From Odobenus rosmarus divergens (taxonomy: Eukaryota; Chordata; Mammalia; Carnivora; Odobenidae), in the NCBI RefSeq assembly GCF_000321225.1, contig NW_004450397.1:3720091-3784090 (forward strand): 64,000 nt of DNA, read 5' to 3'. A model generated the notes under the pieces. That model saw only the letters and a list, made by a program, of their open reading frames with translations. It did not search any database and was not told where the DNA came from. Positions 23,887-35,400 of this stretch are shown in pieces (the first letter of the stretch is position 1; every line of letters begins with the position of its first letter). Both the position numbers and the translations under genes were made by a program.

Positions 23887-24100
23887 GGTACAACCTAGTG
23901 GGCTCTACATAATCAGACAGCGCTGGTTCAAATACTGGTCTGTAACTCTATGACTTTGAACAAGTTACGGACTCTTTTAGCCCTTTGGTTTTCCTGTCTG
24001 TAAAATGGGAATAATAATATCTACTTCGTTAAGTTGTCATGGAATTAAGTGAGATAACATACGTAAAGTGCCAGGGAAGGAACACATACTTTATAGGTAG
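23887..24100 (+). repeat. MIR SINE, well preserved
   Basis: Clear MIR blocks in sense: 'gctggttcaaatactgg' (tRNA-derived B box), 'actttgaacaagttac', 'ccctttggttttcctgtctg', 'taaaatgggaataataatat', 'gttaagttgtcatggaatta', 'taaagtgccaggga'. This is the best preserved MIR in the window. Confidence 0.88.
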
Positions 24101-26029
24101 TGCAAAGTAATTCTACTTTTGATTAACTTCCTTCCTCTCCCACTAGTAACAGGAGCTGAAAGCTGGAGAAGAAGAAGGGAACATTACCCTGCTCACTCTT
24201 TTTGTCCCCCTTTTCTACAATTCTCTTGATACAGGAGCTCTGAAGGTCTCAGGCAGGATGCATGAGGGACAAAGAAAATGAAAACATGTTCTTAAGCAAC
24301 AACTTTCAGAGTAGCAATAACACCTGTCCTAGAATATTACTTTCATCCAGATTAAACAATTATAAATGACCTATGTAAATTCTTACAATGTAATTTAATG
24401 ATGCCCTAAAATTGTTCCAGATAAAAGTACTAATTTGAAACTTTGGAAGTGTATTCCTAGGGCCACATATACTTAAGGGAGAAAGTAGGTAGGGGAGGAG
24501 GCAGGGAAGAGACTATTCTGAATCCAAAGGTTAGGTCAGTTTTAATCCTTAAATTGATAACTCTTGCTTGTCTGGTCACAGCATTTGCTCTATCTTACCA
24601 GCAATTTATTTGAGTTCATAGCCTTACTTGTGGAGTGGCAGGATTTACAGAGCAGCTTAGACATGAGCCTCTACCTTAAGATATCTAGAATCTAGTGAAA
24701 GACACGAGAGACCCATAAGTGAAATCAGTATCAGTGCCCCTCAATTCACATATATCCAAAACTGTATCGGGTTGGCATGGTGTGTTAGGACCTCCACTTC
24801 GGCTATTCTTTAGGAAAGTAAAATGTGCAGAGGAAATTTCTCTGGCCACAGAGTTCATTCTGTCGTATACATTTGCTAGATCCAGCGGTATTTCCTAAAT
24901 GCTGAACATATTGTTCTGGCTGTTTATATTCTTGGCAACCATCAGCACTGTGCATTCCCAAGTGCCAAGAACATGCAGCACAGCAGTAGCTTTCCCTAAA
25001 AGGCCCGTAAAGCCATGACTAGCTTATTCTCCCAAGGATCCAAGGTACTTGTTAAAGCACAAGATCCGTTTCAACTGACATGGCTCTGAGTTCAGTGTGT
25101 CGCAACACGTTCTTGGGGAGACAGAGTTCCTTTGACTAACAGCCTCCATATTTCTCTAAACTACTGTAGGCCAAAGGCTAGCAGCAGTGTCTGGCAGCAT
25201 AAAATCAAATGTAAAAAGTTAAAATAAGAGCTGGGCCAGTGAGCCCTGTTCCTGTGACAGCTTCTTCTCTTTGCTACTCAAAGTGTGAGTCCATGCTGCT
25301 ACAAGTAGAGGTTTATAGACTACACTGGATGTGTAGCCACAGAGCTAAGACCTCAGTGATTTCTTTCACTTCAGGAGAGGGATGCCCAAGCCCGCCTTGT
25401 AATTGCTGTAAGGGAATGTTATGGAATTTTCAAAACATTTGTTTCTATTTGTTCTATTTTTAAAATACAAAAATAAGATTTTTAGGCAGTTCAGTTTCAG
25501 ACATTTGAAATCTCCTAGAGAGCAGGAGCATTGGAAAGTGCAGGCTAAGATTGAATGCCGTGAGAATGCAGTGGAGGGACGTTAACCCAGCATGAGAAAG
25601 GAGGAAAAGCAATGTTGAGACAACGGGGCCATGGCCATTCCCCCAGGGACCCCAAACAACTCCCAAGTCTGAGGAACTGGACACACACCATCCAGACTGC
25701 TTCATTGAACACCTTCACTTTGAGCCATTACCAAGATGGGAGGATTAGTAGGCAGGTTTCTTAGAGTACGTGAAGCCTAAATTAAGGTATAGGATGTCAA
25801 CTGAACAAATGGAAAGGCTTTTGGAAAGGCTAGAATGAAGCTCTCCTCGGAGGCTGAATACTTCTGAGGTTCTCAGATCCGTGTGTGTTTAATATACTAG
25901 TTATCAAAGCATATGATACTTCAAAATGCACTCGTGTCCTGCCTCTGACTCTGAAATAAAATGCTTTACAAGGATGGAAGATCAGGGAAAAAAGAGAATC
26001 TGTCCCAGCAAAAGTCTTTAAAATGTTGA
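24101..26029. other. Unassigned non-coding DNA
   Basis: About 1.9 kb has no recognised exon, RNA gene or repeat. Confidence 0.45.
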
Positions 26030-27265
26030 TACCTTTGGATATAGAATTTTAACTTAAGGAAATTTATCTTAAGTAAATATTAAGAGAATATTTAGTTACA
26101 AGGATATCCACCACTGTTTTCTCTTTTTTTTGTAAAAATAAAAAACTGAAATTCATCTAAATATTTGTCCAACGATAATACATTGTATACTACATTCATA
26201 TAATGTAGTGATTTATAGCCATTAGGTGAAATTATAGAAGAATAATATGGAAAGATGTTAATAACATATTGTTGAGTGAAAAAAAAGCAAGTTAAAAGAG
26301 CATATGCTGCAAAAGATACCATTAAAAGGGTAAAAAGATAAAATATCCAAAATATCACATGTTGGATAAAGACTTCTATCCAAAATACACAAAAACCTCA
26401 CAAAACTCAACAATAAGAAAACAAACAACCCAATTAAAGGCAACAAGTGTGGGTGGGGATGTGGAGAAATTAGAACCCTTGCACACTGAGAAAGAATAAT
26501 TTTACTATGGAGCACACTGACAAACACAACCTCAGCCACAAGATCAGGGTCAGCATGAACAGTGATGAGTCTTGACAATATATACGCTTGATGTGATGTG
26601 GTGAGAATGGTACTTTACTTCTGTGGTTCTCTTCTCCCCAGATCTATAACCTTAGGAGAAAAACATCAGACAAATCTTAAGTGAAGGACATTATACAAAA
26701 CACCTGACCAGTACTCCTCAAAATTGTCAAGGTCACCAAGAATGCGGAAGTCTACAAAATAGTTATAGTCTGAGGAGCCTAAGAAAAATGATAACTAAAT
26801 GTAATGTGGTATCCCAGAACAGAAAAAGAATATTAGGTAAAACTAAAGAAGTCTGAATAAATCATAGACTTCAGTTGGTAATAGTATATTAATATTAGTA
26901 TCAGTAACAACAGTGTGTCAGTATCAGTTCTTTAGCTACATGGTATTAGTACCATAATAATGTAATAGGAAGACTGGTATGGGTTATGTCTGCACTATCT
27001 TCACAACTCCTTCAACTTTTCTGTAAACCTAAAACAATTATAAAATAAAAAGCTTATTAATTAAAGAGTATATGCTATAATTTTCCTAAATCTGGATATA
27101 GGTAGATACATAGCTAGATATACACATGTATACATAGGAAAAGGTTGAAAGACTAGATATCAAAACATTAACATTGGTTATTGCTAGTAGTGAGGTTAGA
27201 GTATTTTTTCCTTATTTTGCTCATCTATATATTTAATTTTATAATACAAAAAGAGAAAAGAAAAT
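26030..27265 (+). mobile_element. Old L1M 3' end split by a nested L1M
   Basis: Outer element: 26030-26308 ('atctaaatatttgtccaacg', 'atagccattaggtgaaatta') continues at 27062-27265 ('ttgaaagactagatatcaaa', 'ttggttattgctagtagtga'). Both parts follow one L1M 3' UTR in sense. Inner element: about 26309-27061 with its own L1 ORF2-end text ('ttctatccaaaatacacaaa') and its own terminal 'acaattataaaataaaaagc'. The junctions share 'aaaagagcatatgct' (26294-26308) and 'taaagagtatatgct' (27062-27076), a decayed TSD. The minus frames here are antisense shadows. Confidence 0.8.
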
Positions 27266-27904
27266 TGTAAGCCTTCCCTTGGGCCAGACTATTTTCCTGA
27301 GTTAAGTACAAAAAGAAGAATTGTATCTAATATTTATAATTTCTAAAGATACTTAAAAGGCACACAGTATGGAATAATTCTGTCTGGGGGAACTGTAAAA
27401 ATTACTTTTTGATTCAGAACTTTTTTCCCATTATATTCTTTGATAGTACCTAAGGATAAAGGTAAAAATGAATAATTATTTCTGAACTAAGAATTTCATA
27501 AATAGAGTCAAGAGTCTCAAATTAACCTTCAAGAGGAATCCCAGTTCCCCATTTTAATCCATTCATTTCCCTCATTCTAATTTCTTATGTAACTTAAGAT
27601 GTTTAAAACCTCTAGAGAGGCTGGTTGAGCCTCCAAGAAGCTGCTGTTAGTTGTCCCGTGAGTTCAATTCCAAGCACACCTGCTAGGGCACTCCTCACAT
27701 TATGGAGTAGAAGATAATGGTCTCAAGCAATATTGGCGCTGGTGATGTCATTACCACCTTCTCCAGTGAGAAGCAATTAGCTACTTTAAACAGAAATGTT
27801 TTCTTTCATTCTCATGATGGCTTGGCCTAGTCTGCTTTAAATTCTTAGATCCCTCTCTGCCTGAGCTTATTTGGGGTAAGTTACCTGTGGTCCCCACCCC
27901 CATG
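27266..27904. other. Unassigned non-coding DNA
   Basis: No gene or repeat is recognised. Confidence 0.45.
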
Positions 27905-28230
27905 GCTCATTTCACTTATTCATTTACTCATTCTATAAATACTCATGGAGGGCTTACCATTTGTCAGTTACTGTGTTAATAATTGGGAAATATGAGAGCA
28001 TGAATAGTATTAAATAGACCCATTTTAAAGGCTATTCTAGGAAAGAGGAGAGGTCACAGTGAAATAGATAAATTACTGTACTGACAAGATAGAATAAATG
28101 TTATTGGAAAAGTTCAGATAAGGTAAAATGAGCATTCACAGCAGGAGAGACTACATCCAGGTAGAAGGGCATCGGGGAGGATTTGCAAATGAGGACTGAG
28201 AATTGAGTCCTGGTTAATGTTCAGGGGAGC
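27905..28230 (-). mobile_element. L2 LINE 3' fragment, antisense
   Basis: The reverse complement of the L2 3' end: 'ttatttcattta'-like start, 'tataaatactcatggagggc', 'ttaccatttgtcagttactg', 'tgggaaatatgagagcatga', then 'gaaaggctt'-type block 'catcggggaggatttgc' and 'ggactgagaattgagtcc'. It matches other antisense L2 copies here. Confidence 0.65.
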
Positions 28231-28740
28231 TGGGATGGAGAGGCCGTTTATTCTCCTTTTTCATGTTTCCACAGGGGGGATCTTCAGCTACAGGAACACT
28301 CTTGCTCTCTGTCCTTCCTCATTACTCCTCCCACAGGAGTTAAATAGTGACTTTGAGAGCAGAAACTGAGCATGCTCGGCTTAGCCCCTCCTGATTTCCC
28401 TTAGGCTAGAGCCCATCTGCCTGACTCTTAGATTCTGGTCTATTTTCTGCCATGCAGTGAGAGATCCTTAAGACATCTTTCTTCAAGTATCATTATCAAT
28501 ACTAAAAGTGATCGTTTAATCTCTGCCTGACTCCTGAGTCTATCAGAAAAGGTAAGGAGCAGTGTTATTATTAGTTTACAAGAATTCTGACAGTAGATTT
28601 GAACATGTTGAGATAGAAGAGAGGGGTAAGATAGCAGATGCACATATACAAAGTTTGGAAGAACATTAAGTATGTCAAATCAGCAATTGAGCATGAAGAA
28701 AGGGGGTAGTGGAAGATGAAGTAAAAAAAAGGAAGGTTAA
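28231..28740. other. Unassigned non-coding DNA
   Basis: No gene or repeat is recognised. Confidence 0.45.
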
Positions 28741-29107
28741 TGCTATAAACTGAATGTTTGTGTTCTCCCCGTATCCATATATTGAAACCCTAGTTCCCAA
28801 AGTGGTATTATTTGGAGATGGGGCTGTTGGGAAGTAATTAGGTCATGGGAGTGAAGCCCTCTTGATGAGATTTGTGCCCTTAGAAAAGGAGACAGAACAG
28901 AGCTTACCTCCACCATCTCTGCTATGTGAGGATACAGAGAGAAGGTAGCTGTCTACAAGCCTGGAAGCAGAGCCTCATAAGAACCCAACCACGTTGGCAA
29001 CCTGATCTCAGACTTCTAGCTTCCAGAACTGTGAAAAATAAGTATTTGTTGTTTAAGCCACCCAGTCTATGGTATATTTGTTGTGACAGCCTGAGATGAC
29101 TAAGACA
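28741..29107 (+). mobile_element. MLT1A/MST-like MaLR solo LTR
   Basis: The segment is an almost complete LTR from TG to CA: 'tgctataaactgaatgtttg', 'tattgaaaccctagttccca', 'gatggggctgttgggaagta', 'attaggtcatgggagtgaag', 'gctatgtgaggatacagaga', 'cttccagaactgtgaaaaat', 'taagccacccagtctatggt' and a 3' end 'gatgactaagaca'. It is 367 bp, near the usual length. No 5-bp TSD is apparent. Confidence 0.9.
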
Positions 29108-29199
29108 GTGGAGATTATTCCTAGACAATCTTAAAAGCCAGATGTGGAGTTTTGAATTCATTCATAGTTAATAGAGAGGTTCTGGTTTTATCCAATTGG

Positions 29200-31230
29200 C
29201 AGAGTATCTTACATTTAACTAACACTCCCAAAGAAAACAATTACGAACTCTGATTAAAAAATGGAAAACAATTGTTTAAGACACTGGACAGTAATCAAGA
29301 GCAGACAGAAACTGGAAGAAATTTGATCCTTGACAAAAAAAGACCCAGACTAATTGAGATCCATCCATGGCTCTCCCACTGGAGGCAGTCCCCAGCCCCA
29401 CCAAGCTAGAAGCAAAACCATACTCTTATTAGAGGAATCAGAAATAAGAGAGTTTGGGACTGCTAGAGTGGCCAGAAATTGAGGAGTGAAATCCCAGACA
29501 GAAGGAAGTTATAAGAGGGAACCTCAAAAACTACATATAAGCTTCTGTTAATCCTTCACTAATCCTTAACTTAATCCTGACTGCTGAACTATTCATGTGA
29601 GAGGTGAGACTCCAGGGAACTCAGCAGAAAGACAAAGAAAAACCACCTGAAATGCAAAAAGAAGTAAGAAAAGATTGTAGTGCTGTCCAATGCAGGAAAG
29701 CCAGAGTTTAAAGTTAGAGAGGCCTTGTAAAAATTTCAACCTATCAATAATCTCCAGAAGGGCCATGCCTTAGGAGTAAAGACTATGTTCCAGGACTAAA
29801 CCAACACTTATTCAAGATGATATGCCAATAATTTAATTCCTGACTGGAACAAAATTCAACAGGAACAAAACTTAACACTTTCCAGAGGAAAATGACAGAG
29901 TTAACATTCTCTACAATGTTTCAATCACTATGTTCAATATATAATAAAAAATTATTAAGCACAATAAAAAAAATTTTGATCTAGAGTCAAGAGGAAAATT
30001 AGTTAAAAGAAACTCACAGATGATGCAGATTTTGAAATTAAATGAGAAGGATTTAAAAATGACTATGAAAAATATGCTAAGGTACCTACATGAAAAATTA
30101 AATATAATTGGTGAAGAGATAGGAGATATGAAGACATGGTAAAGGACCAAATGGAAGGCCTAGAACTGAAAAATACAATATCTTAAATAAAAAACTTCAT
30201 TAGACATGATTGGCAGCTGAGTGGACACAACAGAAGAAGAGACCACTGAAGTTGAAGACAGGTCAACAAAATCATTCAATCCGAAACATAGAGAGGAAAA
30301 AAAATTGCAAAATAATGAAGGAAGTTTCAGCAAGCTGTGGGAACAATACCAAGTAGTTTAAAATCACTTAATTGGTGTCCAAGAAAGAACTGAAGTTGTG
30401 GAGAGGTATAAATAGGGAAGAACAATTTGAATAAACATATGACAAAGTTTTTCCAAATGTGATTCAAAAACAGCAACCCATAGATCCAGGAAGCTCAGTG
30501 AACTAAAGCAGAATATACAACTAAGCCCAACAAAGTTAAGGGAAAAAAAAATCTTTTTTTTTTAAGGTTTTATTTATTTACTTGACAGGGAGAGCAGCAG
30601 AGGGAGAGGGAGAAGCAGGCTCCCTGCTGAGCAGGGAGCCCAACATGGGGCTCAATCCCAGGACCCTGGGATCACGACCTGAGCCGAAGGCAGATGCTTA
30701 ACTGATTGAGCCACCCAGGCACCCCGGAAAAAAAAAATCTTAACTGAGAGGAGAAAAAAAGGACACATGACATATATGGGAACGATAAAAATATTAACTG
30801 ACTTTTCATTAGAAAACAATGGAGATCAGAAGATAATGTAAAGTTATCTTTTAAGTCTATTATCAGTGAAATATCTTTCCAAAGTTAAGTTTAAATAAAG
30901 ACATTTTCAGATGAACGAAAACTGAGACAATTTATCACAAGCAAACCAACACTACAGGAAATGCTGAAAGAAAATATTCAGGTTAAGGAAGAATGACACT
31001 AGGTAGAAATTTGGATCTACAGAAAGGAATGAAGACACTAAAGATAGTTAAACATCTAGGTATATAAAAAAGATTTTTCTCTTTAAATTAAATTTCTGAA
31101 ACATCAATTAAATATTTTAAAAGTGGTGATATATTTATAGGTTTATAGTATTTGTAGAAGTCAAATATATGTCAAGAATAGCACATAAAGATAAGGAGGG
31201 AGTGTAAATGGACTCATAGTCAATGGAGAC
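29200..31230 (+). mobile_element. HAL1/L1M element, sense, ORF1-derived, interrupted by a Can-SINE
   Basis: ORF1-region text of old L1/HAL1 runs through about 29600-31100. Landmarks are 'gaaggatttaaaaatgacta', 'gaagacaggtcaacaaaatc', 'caagctgtgggaacaatacc', 'ggtgtccaagaaagaactga', 'ccaaatgtgattcaaaaaca', 'aggaagctcagtgaactaaa', 'acattttcagatgaacgaaa', 'aaccaacactacaggaaatg' and 'ctgaaagaaaatattcaggt'. There is no ORF2 continuation, which fits HAL1, an L1 relative with ORF1 but no functional ORF2. It is full of stops and frameshifts, so no ORF1 protein remains. The 5' limit (29200-29500) is uncertain. Confidence 0.7.
30540..30741 (-). mobile_element. Can-SINE, antisense, inside HAL1, with TSD
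   Basis: Body 30556-30725: T run, 'ggttttatttatttacttga', 'ggctccctgctgagcaggga', 'gatcacgacctgagccgaag', 'gattgagccacccaggcacc'. Direct repeats at 30540-30555 and 30726-30741 (ggg/gga A-run atctt) flank it. The HAL1 sequence resumes without loss on the far side. Confidence 0.96.
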
Positions 31231-31239
31231 CATGACAAA

Positions 31240-31520
31240 ATTTTGAACAGGGGAGGAGACAGAGGAATGACATAATTTAAACTGTGCATTTAGAAGAATC
31301 ATCCAGCATCAGGACATGGGGCCAATCTGAAGGAGCAGCATGATACATGTATTGAGGAAGAAACAATAGGACTTGGAAACTGATTGAAAGTGGTACAGAG
31401 TTGATAACGGTGATGTTAAAAAGTACCTCCATTCTTGAAATGGAAAGAAGAATTGATGATATCATTAAAGAAACAGAGAACCTTGTAGGAAGAACTGCCA
31501 TGGGAAGAAAATGATGCATT
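31240..31520 (-). mobile_element. L2 LINE fragment, antisense
   Basis: 'gacagaggaatgacataatt', 'tagaagaatcatccagcatc' and 'ttgaggaagaaacaatagga' parallel the antisense L2 stretch at about 6600-6700 ('aaggagtgacatactaggac'). The fragment is very diverged. Confidence 0.5.
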
Positions 31521-32414
31521 TATTTATGACCTTACCAAGTCCATGGTGTCAGTGAGACCACACAGGTGGAGATGGATGATAACAATTCAAAATACAGGTT
31601 TCTCCTTTTATTAAAATTTCAAAATGCCAGTCCTGAAAAATTTATGGTCTTTATGTGACTTGTTGTCATCTTATGCTACATGATTTATTGTAAACTTTTT
31701 AATATATCCTAAGCTATAAGCCAGAGAAACAAATGTAAAACCATGGCAGTGGGAGATTGGCAGGATGGTTTGTCAAGAAGCTTTTTGGTCCAGGCTCCCA
31801 TCTCTGAGCAAAGGTCCAAGGCCAACAACTAGCAGACCATGAGTTTCAGCCCTGCTTTGCTCTGCAGACTGACAGGCTGGTGTCTGACTTCTCTTTAGCT
31901 GCTGCCCATATTTCATTTGCCCTTCCTTCTTTACATGCCTGGATTTTTTTTTTTAATTCTCTGAACCCACTGAGTGAACCCAGAAAAATGATAAGATTGA
32001 TAGCAAAAACCAAGAGGCCAACCTTTCCTCACTTGCCTGTCTCCCTCTTCCTCTAGTTCTCAAATTGAGGAACCACTCACGCACTTAACTGTGACAGGTA
32101 CCACTGGAGTGATTTGGCTTGTGCTACCTCCTACTTAAGTTCTCATTCATTAACCATTTTTCTAGTCCTGGAATCAGTCCTACTCTAAACCGAATTGTGA
32201 AGTATGAACATATTTTTCTCTCCCAGGATCCATTCTGCAAGTCTTTCCCATATGTTGGAACCTATAACCAAACCATCTTATTGCCCTCTGATGGCCCAGT
32301 GTCCTGCTCTGGTGCCCTCCACATCTTCTACTCTCCATTCTTTCTCCCACTCCTGGATCTTCTCACTTTTGAAAACTCCAAGTTCTATAGTGTTTTTGTT
32401 TGTTTTTGTTTGTG
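31521..32414. other. Unassigned non-coding DNA
   Basis: No repeat or exon is recognised. The two overlapping plus frames at 32119-32476 have no family resemblance. A degenerate (GTTTT)n lies at 32388-32418. Confidence 0.45.
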
Positions 32415-32595
32415 TTTTTGAAGGCCAAGTTTTTTTAATAGCTATAATGAGTATAATTCACATATTACATAATTGACCGTTTAAAGCATACAACTCAATG
32501 GCTTTTGGTATATTCACAGAGCTGTGCATCCATCACCACAATCTATTTTAGAATATTTTCCATACTCCAAAAAGAAGCCTAGCACTCCTTAGCCA
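32415..32595 (-). mobile_element. L1M 3' fragment, antisense
   Basis: 'ttttttaatagctataatga', 'accgtttaaagcatacaact', 'caatggcttttggtatattc', 'acagagctgtgcatccatca' and 'ccacaatctattttagaata' are the familiar antisense L1M 3' UTR sequence. Confidence 0.8.
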
Positions 32596-33294
32596 AGTTC
32601 TGTAGTGTTACCAACTTCTGTAAGGAGTTAGAGGAAAAACAGGCTGATTGACCTAACTCAAATAATAGTGCAATTACTGGAATCTAAGCCTCATCTAGAG
32701 CACTTGAATTTTTTTTTAAGGCTCTCATGCACTTACATGAATCTCTAGGCCTTGTGACAAAGGGGCAAGGAAAAGTCCACATTTATCTGTAATATTATAA
32801 TACTCAAAAAAAATTAATGCTAACCTATGCTGTTCATTAGAGTATATTCTGTTTCATGAAATATTGTTTAACATTCCAGGATCAAACTCAAATATGAAAC
32901 AATGAAATAGTAGTATCCTTATTCTCCATATGGAAAAACTACCAGACAGTTCTACTTACCTTCACCATTCTCTTGTGTCCTTGCTTTCCTCTCATGGGAG
33001 AAGCATTATTGATAAGCATGTGGAGGTTCACATTTTCTCCATCTGTTTCACATACTTATGCCATTTTAATACATTGGCTGTCTTATTCCCTTTTTTTCTG
33101 TATTCAGGACTATTTTTACCCTATTTTCACTCGTTTGACCACTAATAAATAAATAACGCCAAGTCAAAAGTGCCTACACTTTCTCCCCTATTCTGGTCCA
33201 GTTAAAGATTTAAATCTATGTAATTCTGCAAGAATTAAAAGTTTGGAGAACAGTGTCTGGGTCATTTCCTTCCCCTGAGAGTAACTCTTCATTA
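32596..33294. other. Unassigned non-coding DNA
   Basis: No gene or repeat family is recognised. Confidence 0.45.
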
Positions 33295-33615
33295 GGTAGA
33301 TTGTTTCTGACCATTGGAATGTCTCTGCCCTCCTCCCCGTTCACCAAAATCCCTTCCATTCCACAAAACCCATCTCCATCCTCATTCACCCTTCCAGGAA
33401 GCCAATACCAACATCTTCTTCCTCATCTTTCATAGAACTTACTGCCAATATCACACACTCTATACTCTACATTCCAGCATTCTAACTTCCTCCACATGTG
33501 TGCTTCCCCAATGAGATCATAAGTTTTCAGAAATCAGAACATTGCCCTATAAATCTTAACACATCATGTGATTCAAGGGACATAGTAAAAACTCGGTGAC
33601 CTGAAGGATTGAATT
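33295..33615 (+). mobile_element. Probable L2 LINE 3' fragment
   Basis: 'cttccaggaagccaatacca', 'catagaacttactgcc' and the terminal 'gggacatagtaaaaactcgg' plus 'gacctgaaggattgaat' resemble the end of L2. Divergence is high. Two C-rich frames (33253-33514) lie inside and are not genes. Confidence 0.5.
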
Positions 33616-33811
33616 CTTTACATTAACAATGAGACCCAATGGAGAGCACTGAATGCTCTCTCACTGGGTTGAAGGTATGTCTCTTTGTTTATAATTTTCT
33701 GAATAGTTTTCTAAAATGCAAACCCCAAAATATATACTGAGAATTAAAGCATGACAGAATCAATGAACACAACATTTATAGTATCAAACCCCAAATCTAA
33801 TCAATGAATTC

Positions 33812-33960
33812 TCTTATTTAGCGAATGTTTCCTGAACATTTCCTGTGTTCAGGTACATTTTGCTGGGTGGAAAATGTGGAAGGGGACACTGTTCTTGGGC
33901 TCCAAGAATACAAATCAGACACTAACAAATACACAATCAAGAAATGACTAGATTCGGGTG
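33812..33960 (-). mobile_element. Probable L2 LINE 3' fragment, antisense
   Basis: 'tttcctgaacatttcctgtg', 'ttcaggtacattttgctggg' and 'cagacactaacaaatacaca' match the antisense L2 pattern 'gagcacctactatgtgccag' through 'gacagacaataaacaa'. Confidence 0.5.
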
Positions 33961-34624
33961 TTTTCAGAAATGAAGGAAGTAGTACATTAAAGAAAAAGTT
34001 TGAGAAAGCTAATGAGGCTAACCCACTTCATCTTAATCACTATTATCATCAGTTCATACTTAAATCAGTGGCCAAAGTATGTGAGAACATCAAGTTCACC
34101 ACAGTGAGTTTAAGTATACATAACAGAACACAGGAAAAATGTACTTTTGTGTGTTTAAATAAGAAAAATCAAAATTTAGATTATATACTGGATAACTGCA
34201 CCAGTGAACAGGGAAATAGTGCCTATTCCTGATACCATTTGAACATCACTGTGACACTCTGAGAGAAAAAGTAATTGCATAAACCCAAGACAATTCTCAT
34301 GACTGAAAAACACATTATACTGTCTTTATCTTTGAGCTGATTCACTTTATATGTTTCTCTAAAACAGAATCATAACAGGCCAATGGAAACAAAATGAAAT
34401 AGAACATGTTATTCTGCCTTTTGCTCCTTTGGGAGTAAGCTCAAATCTTCACATATTGATGAAAGCTGTCTGGCCCTGTTGCTGCTGAATGTTCACATGA
34501 ATGTGTTGATGGAGTCTGCAGTCTCTGATCATGGGCTGAAATCAGACAGAAAGTAAGTGACAGCAATCACAAAATTCTAGGTGGGGAACAAAACACTAGC
34601 AGTATAATGACTGACTATCCCACT
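33961..34624. other. Unassigned non-coding DNA
   Basis: No gene or repeat is recognised. Confidence 0.45.
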
Positions 34625-35400
34625 TACTTTAGTATTCTCATTTTAGTGAAAAACTTGGAGAGGAGTAAAACCCCATACACAGTGAGTTTTTGCACCTACA
34701 GTACAAGAATATACATAGTTCTCTACTGTTTCTTGTACCTAGAATGGCCTTCCCTTATGTATTCCAACAGTACATCCACTGACTCCAATCAAATGTCACC
34801 TGCTCAGAAAGAACTTCCCAGACTACCCTATCTACAATTTCAGCACCCCTCTCCTATCATTCCTTGACTCCTTACTATGCTTTCATTTGGGATAATATAT
34901 GTTATAGTGCCATAACAACCAGTCCCCAAATGTCAGTGGCTTTTTAAAAAGTTTATCACTTATGAAAATCTACTGCTATCTGGGCATCTCTCCCAGCCAG
35001 TGCTGCCCCATGAGTTCTCATCAATATGAGCCAACACATTTGCCACAGCAAGGTGAAGTGAGGTAGAGAATCAAGGCCAGCAAATAAATGCTTCCATCCT
35101 GAAGTGACACAGATCACTTCCACTCACATTTCATTGGCCAAAGCCAACTAAAATACGAGTGGGCAGAGAAGTGTCATCTTCCTATGTTTCTAAGTAGATA
35201 AAGTACCATCCAAGTCATCATGCTTTATTTTTCTTTATAATACTTTTCACCTTACATTTTATAATAGATTTTATTTTTGATTATCTGCCTCTTCTCACTA
35301 GAATATAAGCACTGTGAGGACAAGGACTATGTTCACTACTATAGCTTCATATCTTAGAACAGAGATTCTCAATAAATATTTGCTGGATGAACAAATAAAA
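34625..35400 (+). mobile_element. L2 LINE 3' end interrupted by an LTR-like insertion
   Basis: L2 in sense at about 34730-34888: 'agaatggccttccctt', 'caaatgtcacctgctcagaa', 'agaacttcccagactaccct'. It resumes at 35221: 'atgctttatttttctttata', 'ctagaatataagcactgtga', 'ggacaaggactatgttcact', 'ctcaataaatatttgctgga'. The join point 'atgctttcattt' (34877-34888) recurs as 'atgctttatttt' (35221-35232) around the inserted segment. Confidence 0.75.
34889..35220. mobile_element. Inserted old repeat (LTR-like), family not assigned
   Basis: This roughly 330-bp segment lies between two halves of one L2 and has a 12-bp near-duplication at its edges (10 of 12 bases). 'gccataacaaccagtcccc' and 'gaagtgacacagatcacttc' with 'tcattggccaaagccaac' occur in known mammalian interspersed repeats. 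I could not name the family. Confidence 0.6.

Noticed and set aside
29200..31230. Intact L1/HAL1 ORF1 protein
   Set aside because: Stops and frameshifts are frequent and a SINE interrupts the element; no long frame follows ORF1.
33643..33661. gagagca/tgctctc inverted repeat as a functional hairpin
   Set aside because: Arms of 7 bp with a short loop are common by chance in 64 kb, and no associated feature was found.
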